Positions 9,987 to 18,900 of a stretch of 64,000 nt of DNA are shown piece after piece. The notes beneath the pieces are model-generated. The model saw nothing but the letters and a program-made list of their open reading frames with translations, did no database searches and was not told the origin of the DNA. The stretch comes from Mactromeris polynyma. Taxonomy: Eukaryota > Mollusca > Bivalvia > Venerida > Mactridae. Positions within the stretch are counted from its first letter, which is position 1; the number at the start of each line of letters is the position of its first letter. The translations under genes and the position numbers were made by a program. The DNA is taken from positions 15,190,001-15,254,000 of the forward strand of contig JASFXZ010000016.1 of the NCBI GenBank assembly GCA_032209605.1, given 5' to 3'.

Positions 9987-12900
9987 CTGAAAATCTATTG
10001 AAAAACGGTATACAACTTCAACCATACACGACAAGTATTAACATTGGACTTACCACCACCAGTATACAGAAAATCACCACAAGTTGGAAATCCTGCCGGT
10101 GTTGGAGGTTTTGTATCTCCCTCATCTATGACCATTCCCATACCATTGGTATTATGTAGATCAATATGACAGTGAAGGAACCACATGCCAGGATTGTCGG
10201 ACCTGATTCTCACCACGACATAGCCTCCTGTAAACAAACATTACATAATAACTGTCAAACAGTCATCATGGACGTTGTTAGGCCTTTTTGAAGAGTACGC
10301 CTATTTGTGGTTTAAAGGTGCGTTGACGTTTTTATAGGAGAGAAACATATTTGTATAACAAAATTGAGGCTTACTTAAATCGCTTTGTATACTACAGGGA
10401 ATACAATTAGTTCGTTCAAACGAGACTCTATCTTTTGTACTGATTGAACTGTTAACGTCTCACCAATTCCGAATATAACCCTCATTTTTTTTTAAATGTT
10501 TAGCTTAAATATTTTTTATTTCGATGACAAATTGTAAGCACGGATGTATTGTGTGTAACGGCAGGTAGGCCACATATTTTGACGAATCAAATGTACTTCA
10601 AGAAAGTTTTTCATATTTGTTCCATTTCAGAAAGCATCACATTTAATACATTATGTCTGTAGTATCAACATGACAGCAACGTGTTTTTTTTGTTCATTAG
10701 ACGGATATGAATGTTATGCCTAATTCCTTGCAAAAGATGCCAATTCAGCGAAAATTAAAAAAAATGTTTTCGTCGGCAAGCAGAATATTGCTTATCAAAT
10801 ATTACTAAAAGTTTACATACATATATATTACAACGTTAGGCATTTTGAAATACCTTTCGAAACGCCATAAAATGTCATATGAAACATTTTATGGAAAAAA
10901 TAATAAAGTAGTCCCCGACAAATAACCACATTTTATTGATTGCAATGAGATAAAATAGTTTATATTTGCTTTCATATTATTTAGTGTAATAAGTTTGAGG
11001 AGGTAGGAGAATGGGGGCTATGTGCTAATGAGGCTTTGTTACTAGATTTTTATCTTTGTGTTTAATAATACTTTTCTGCACTTCCTTCCTCTTTGGCTCC
11101 TTATCATCAGTTTTTGCAAAGAAAGAAATCCGAGACGCAGTTTTTTCAGAGAAGCTTTTTATTTTTATATTTCATTGATTTCACGTTTATTTTAATTGTT
11201 TTACGTAAATATATTTAAGCTTTTACATAGTGCTTCGCGTCTGCTGTCCATAGAAGTCTCACTTGGACATCATATCACGTAATTTATTAATTTTTTGAGT
11301 TGCCGTGTTTGACCTACTTTTGAGCGTCACTTGGCGTGGGTTAAATTATTTGTGTAAGATTTTCGATTATTACATTGAATTTATGGTCTGTGCAGTTATC
11401 TGACTAGGAATTCCTATAAAGTTAGTTTAGTTCACATGTGATATTGACAATAACTGCAAGCATCTTGTTAGTATTCTGAGTATTGCCGTAACGTTTAAAT
11501 TTTAACTGCCTAGAAGGGCGCCATATTACGTCATCGCAACCAAATTAAGTTATTGTGCCATTTCATCATGTCTAACCAAGTTAACATTCTGTTGTTAGGT
11601 CATTCCTTCACCAAACGACTGCAGAGGTGGTGTTTTGCTAGTAATAATTTCAATTTGAATTTTGATTCTGACAGGTGCCGGGTGTATTGGCATGGCATAA
11701 GTGGAGGAAAGATTTTCAGCAAATCTCATCCCAAGTCTCTGTGGACAGATGCAAATCTCATCAAGGATTTGGATATAGATATTGTTTTTCTTGATATAGG
11801 TGGCAATGATTTATCTAGTGAGACAGTTGAACCAACAGCACTTGTGAGGCCCATGATGGACTTTGCTAGGAAGTTGTTGCAGATGGGCGCTAAAGTTATT
11901 CTTTTTTCAGAAATTACCCATCGTGACCAGGGAGAGAGCTACAACAACAGGGTGGATAGTACCAATCAGCTACTTAAGGCTGCATGTTCAAATGTTACTA
12001 ACATTAAATTTTGGTCTCATTCCAGAAACAACTACAATAAGAGGTTCCTGCGGGATTATGTAGCTAGTGACGGTGTGCATATTAGCCATAGGGGTATGCC
12101 CCGATATTATATTTCAGTGAGAGGTGCTGTCATCCTGGGTCGGAATGTTTTGAAAGATATGGTTTAAGATTGCTAGTGTTGTGTTGTAGTATAATTTTGT
12201 ATATATGTTGTATAAATATATCTTTTATCTTCTAGGATTGTGTATATAGTCAACTTACAAGTGTGTGTATGTGTGTGACTGATAGATCGGTGGATGTGAC
12301 ATTGTGTATATTTGTAGTGGAACTCCTTTGTGTGTGGTACTTACTTCTATAACTGAAGATACAGCTACTGGAAAAGGTTGTATATAGTTGTCACACCTTG
12401 CCACTATTGCAGTGTGCAAGTTATTATATTTCACATTCTAGCTACTATGTTGATGTGAATGGATATTAGTGCAATGCTTGTATTGTAGTATGTGGATATA
12501 TTTATATTACTGCCACTATACCGTGTGCAGAGGATTTTTAATCCATACTCCCCCACTTATGCTGTGGTTGGAGGTATATTTGTATTATTATTGCCACTAT
12601 TACTGCATGCAGGGGATTTAATATCCATAGTACCGCCACTAATGCTGTGTGCGGGATATAAATTGTTATTATGTTTTCATTACTGCCACTATTGCTGTGT
12701 GCAGGGGATTTAATATCCAAAAACCGCCACAAATGCTGTGTGCGGGATATAAATTAATGCTATATTTTCATACTGTCACTTTAAATGTGTGCAGGGGATT
12801 ACAATCCATTTTACCGTCACTAATACGTGTACGGATAGATAATTTACAGTTATTTCTATCTTGCTTTGTGCTGGGTATTTTCTATGCTACTATAGATATT

Positions 12901-15900
12901 TACATGTAGATATGCTACAGCTTACGGCTATTACAATATACAGTAATTGTACATTGTAGTTATTTATTGCAATTTACAATATTGATATCAGCTCATGATA
13001 CTGCTTAAGGTGTTATACTTAAATTTATTGTCTTATAAATTTCAATAAATCTGATATTAATAGCAGTGCACATATTGTGTTATATTGACAATATCTATGA
13101 CTTTATTCTGTTAAAGAGTTTCAATAACAAGTCTGGTCGCCTACGTCCTACTGGGCAGATTATTTTTATTGGCATGCTTGTACCAGTAATATCTAAGCCT
13201 CTTGCTTGCGCGGAAGCTTGACTGCTGTTAGCAGGTCAAATTGCTCTTATGGTTAAGCCACACTGTAACAAATCTATATTCCATAGTGTGATTTGGTGAG
13301 GTTGCTCAGTTGTTAACTTCCGTTATGGTTGAGAGGCTCTTTTTTGTGTTGACCTACACAAAACTTTACATTTATATATATCAATATATATGTCCATTGA
13401 ACTGGTATCAAACTACTGGTATTATTATAATGAGGTGTGGTACTGCTTCTGCAGCTTGTCATGACTACAATTTTCATGTGTAATTCTGTCAGTACTGGCT
13501 TTATGAATGATTACTAACAGTTCTTTAGAGTGTTATACATTCATGTGTTTCAGCATGCCAAAGGCTACCCCAGTTACTGCCAAGGGTGGCAAAGCCAGGG
13601 AGTCTACGAGTACACCAGTAAACTCAAGGCTTGCAACGTTACTTGCTACAGCCCTTTCACAAGATGAAAGTGTTCTTGCAGAATTGAAGTCGTTGTTGGC
13701 AGAGGTTCCAACTCCTGAAGAATGTCCGACAGAGAAGGACGATGGCACACCTTTGAGTGTTGCAGATGACCTAGATGGTAGGTCAGATATAAACAATCGT
13801 TTTTATGATGAGGACATTGACAATCTAACTAACGCAGTAAGTGATACTGAAGAAATGGAAGATGAAATTCGGGAAACTCCCGTTGATTTGCCTTCTAAAA
13901 ATGAAGCAAAAGTGGAAATTGATTTAGGAATGTTTACGAGCACTGTTCATCCAGTCGTTCCTAATAAAATAATAACACAAATTTTGGACCAACAATATGT
14001 AGATTTGGCGCAACTGTACTATGCTAATGAACAACATGCGGTCACTAAGACTGTCCGAAAAACCCAATTAGGTACTTTCATGTCTATTCAAACCCCACCA
14101 CAGAAAAGGATCAACAACATAATGTCGTGGTCTAGGGCCTTTCAGGTTTATGCCCACATTTACAGCACAAAATATCAAGAGGAGGGACCTCAACTTTTTC
14201 AATACATGTCCCTTATTCAGACCATGGCGCAAACTTGTCCAAACTGGCAATCATACGATGAGAAGTTTAGACAATTTAAGGCCATCAATACTGTGCCGTG
14301 GTGTAAACTACATGTAGAAACGTATTTGTTCTGTGATATGGCTAAACAGACTTTTCGTTCCCAATCCCAACCCAAACAAACCAGTCCCAGAGGAAAAGTC
14401 CCAACTAACATCATGTTTAGAAAAGGTTACTGCTGGGAGTTCCAGAAACAAGGTTGCTCTAAAACCAATTGTTCCGTCCTGCACCAGTGTGCCAACTGTG
14501 AGGGTAAATCCCACGGTGCCAGTAAATGTTTTAAACCAATGGGTTCCTCCAAGCAACCAAACAACTATCAGAAACCTTTCACCAAAAAAGACTAATTTCA
14601 ATGTACCATCTCCCATTTGCCCTACAACTTTAGGCTCTTATTTGGAAGGTTATGATCAATATAGTCATTTAATCAATGGATTTTCATATGGATTTCCTCT
14701 TGGGTGTGTTGGGAAGTCCCAACCGAGGACCGTTCACAACCATCCATCTGTTGCTACGCATATAGACTTTGTATCTAATAAAATAGAATCAGAAATAGTC
14801 CTTAAACGTATACGGGGACCATACAATGTTGCCCCTTTACACGATTTTGTATGCAGTCCTTTAGGGGTTGTACCAAAAAAGGTCCAGAACACTTACAGGC
14901 TTATTCATGATTTATCATTTTCAAGGGGTGCCCCATCAGTTAACTCCTTAATTCCAAAGGAGCACGCTACAGTATTTCTAGAAACCTTTGACCATGTTGC
15001 AAATCTAGTTCTCAGAGCTGGGAAACATTCTTTAATTGCTAAAGCTGATATTGAGGATGCATTTCGCATTATTCCTATCTCTCCCCTAGACTATCATAAG
15101 CTGGGTTTTTTGTTTAAGAGTCAATTTTATTTTGAAACAGTTCTACCAATGGGCGCTTCTTCTTCAGTACAACTTTTTGAATCTTTCTCTAAAAGTATTC
15201 AGTGGATATTACAAAACAAATTTCATGTTGACAAAGTTTCACATATCATTGATGACTTCATTTTTGTTGGGGCTCCAAACTCTAATGAATGTCTTAACAG
15301 TTTAAATACTTTTTTATCATTGTCTAAGTCTATTGGCATTCCCATCAAACACAGTAAGACTGTTTTGCCAACAACAAGAGTTGAAGTTCATGGGATTACT
15401 ATTGATTCCTCAACCATGATGGCTACATTGCCCTTAGATAAAATTGAGACACTCAGAAAGATTTTGAGTTATAATATGAAGCGTCGTAGGGTTACCCTGA
15501 AAGAACTTCAGTCTATTTTAGGTCACTTGAACTTTGCTTGCAAAGTTATTAAGCCGGGTCGCTGTTTTCTTCGCAGGTTATATGACTTAACTATAGGAAA
15601 AGTTTATGGTCATCATTTCATTAAGTTGTCTGCTGAATGCAGAGCAGACTTGCGATTGTGGTATACATTTTTACAATCATATAATGGTTGCACCTTATTG
15701 ACTAATGACCGGTTTATTTCTTCTATCACATTGAAACTTCATTCTGATGCAGCAAGTACTAAGGGATTCGCATGCACATATTCAAATTTTTGGACTTATG
15801 GGGAATTTCCTACAGATACTAAACATCATATCAATATTTTAGAATTATACCCTATAGCTCTTGCAGTGGCAATGTTCGGTCACATGTGGCAGAACAAAAA

Positions 15901-18900
15901 CATTTGTTTTGTCTGTGACAACCTATCAGCTGTTTACTGTTTGAACAAACAAACTTCCAAAGATGTCATTATGATGAATCTCATTCGCATTATAGTTTCG
16001 AAGGCATTGGAATTTAATTTCTGCTTTACTTCTAAGCATATTTCCACTTTCAACAACACTATCTGTGACAAACTTTCACGTTTTCAGGTCAAAGAGGCCC
16101 TACTGCTTGCCCCATATCTAGACAGCGTCCCTACTGCGATACCTTGGGCGATGTCTCCCAGGAAGTTGTTGCGTTGAGAAATACCATTTTACGCTCTTCA
16201 TTAGCTGAGAAAACAAGAGTAGCTTATACCAGATACTGGAATAAGTTCAAAGACTTTGTTGTTAGCAATGCAGGGTTATTTGTTTTCCCTTCTTCTTCTA
16301 ACCATGTCTCATTGTTTGTAGCACAACTGTTTCAGTCAGGCCTTGCCCCTTCCACTATAAGCAGTCATTTATCTGCAATTTCTTATTTCCACCAGATTGC
16401 GGGGTATAAAGACCCTTGCAATCAGTTTCTTATAAGAAGAATGTTACTAGGTTGTAGAAAGCTGAAACTGGTTCAAGACACCCGCTTACCTCTTCTATCA
16501 CATCATATAGCTAAGCTCATCAATGCTGTAGACAAATTACATGTAGATAACAGGTATCAGAAATTATTAACTAGGGCTATTATCCTCATAGCTTACCATG
16601 GCTTTTTTAGATTAGGTGAGTTACTTCCATCTAGATTAGATGGCAGCCAGAAGGTGGTGCAATTCAAGCATGTTCAACTTAGTGTTTCATCAGTCCACAT
16701 TCAACTTCAGCACCACAAAACCCAACGCTCGGGTAAACCAATTTCAATTATAATATCTTCAGAACCCAAGTTATGCCCAGTTCAGGCTATCAAGCACTAC
16801 TTAGTTTGTAGGGGTGATAAAGAGGGTCCACTTTTTATCAGTTCCACAGCAGTGCCCATCACACTAGCTAGGTTCAGAGGCATATTCAACGCGTTGTTGG
16901 ATTTAAATAGCATGCCCAGATCTCAATACAAGCTTCACAGTTTTCGTATTGGCGCTTGTACCCAGGCCATTCTGTCTGGTATTCCAGAACAAACAATTAT
17001 GCAATTGGGCAGATGGAAATCTCGGGCTTATAAAAGATACATCAGAGTTCCCCATTTGTCCATGTCTAATAATAACATTTCATAATGATATTCATACTAT
17101 CTTGGCTTCTTTAAACGCTGTCAAATTTGGACAGTATACCTGCTTATGACTTTCAACTGTCCAATTTTAAAGATAATTTGTCTTGATCATTGGGGTGTGA
17201 TTATGACAGTGTTTTTAACGGAATTCCTGTTCCACATTTATGCCAACTACCATCAATTTTAACTGAGGGTCACAGTCATTGGTGTGTGATTTGTCATCAT
17301 CAGTTAAGTACTTCCGTCCACATTATCAGTTGCGCCATCTCTACATACAAATATTATATACATGTACTTGTTTTAATTATAACACTGTCATTGGTACAAA
17401 CTGTAGGTATCGGGGTGTGCCTACCTTTTTTACATTGATGATAGTTATTATACGTGCCATTTTGTGCCATTTTAGCCATTGGGTTGTTTTGAAGTCAACA
17501 TACATGTGCTTGATTTGACTAGTCTATTACATTGTTAGGTAGTATGTATCGGGGTGTGCCTACTATCGACACATTATATATAATATATGTACTTAATAGA
17601 CTTGGCATTGTGTGCCATTTAACCCACTGGGTGTTTTGAAACTAACATACATATGCTTGATTTGACTATAACATTATCATGTAGTAGGTATCGGGGTGTG
17701 CCTACTTCCATGACGTTATTTTAGAATTGTGTGCCATTCAACCCACTGATGTGGTTGAGTCATTGTTTCATTGATAGCATTATATGTTTGTCTAGTCATG
17801 ATGTTTTTTACTGTATTACAGCTTTTATTGTTCGTTTGATGATAATACTCAATGCATTGGTTTTTGTACATATTTTTGATGTATGTTTACATGGTTGTAA
17901 TTCATTTTGTTACCAGTAAGGTATTTTTATATTGTGTCAGATTGTTTATAATCTTAACATTGATACATTCTTTATTGTTAGCAAACAGCTATATTAGTAA
18001 GTGGATGAGTGATTATTTACAGTAGTGCAATCACTTAAATAAGTAACATCTAACATGTTTGTGATCATTCCAATATAATTAGTATACAGGGTCATTATGG
18101 TGTTCAGGGTAAATACGTTACTACACAAAAGTTAATGCGGATTTATGCATACATGAAGGTCATACTTAAATAATTTGTTCTTGTATTTTTACTAGAATGT
18201 GTTATCTCATCCTTTTTTTCATAGTTAGGTGGAATAAACATTGGGGTGTGTCTATTCCCTTTTATAATCATTGAGAGGACACTTGTTTCACGTCAGGACA
18301 CATACTTACATCATGTCATGCTTTGTATGCAATATGTTTTGGATGTATATATTTTAGAAGCTTTGATTGTCGCTTATATGGTGCCAAATTTTTATATATG
18401 TGGTAATGACTGATCTCCATTGTGCCTATTTCATTGTTACTATATCTATTATGTGTTATCTCTAGTCGAGCCAATATTATTTGATAAAGATCATTATTTT
18501 GGTACCAATTACTCAATTCAATGTATATACGTTTTCTTTTTACTTTCTTGTGGTTTACATTTCGTTCCTTGTCTCTTTGGTTGGACTGGGTGTTTGGACT
18601 AGCTCTGTCCAACTTTATGACACTGTCTTTCTCTCTTTATATATATACTTTTATGGTTAATTTGATAATACTTTATGTATTTTGATTAAAACGTCTGGCA
18701 TGGGTTACATGTCAGATATAGTCAATTCCACTTCAGTGTTTGTTTTTCTGTTTCATAAATGAACTTCAGAGACAAGGACATGCAAATATAAAACCACATT
18801 TTATTGATTGCAATGAGATAAAATAGTTTATATTTGCTTTCATATTATTTAGTGTAATAAGTTTGAGGAGGTAGGAGAATGGGGGCTATGTGCTAATGAG

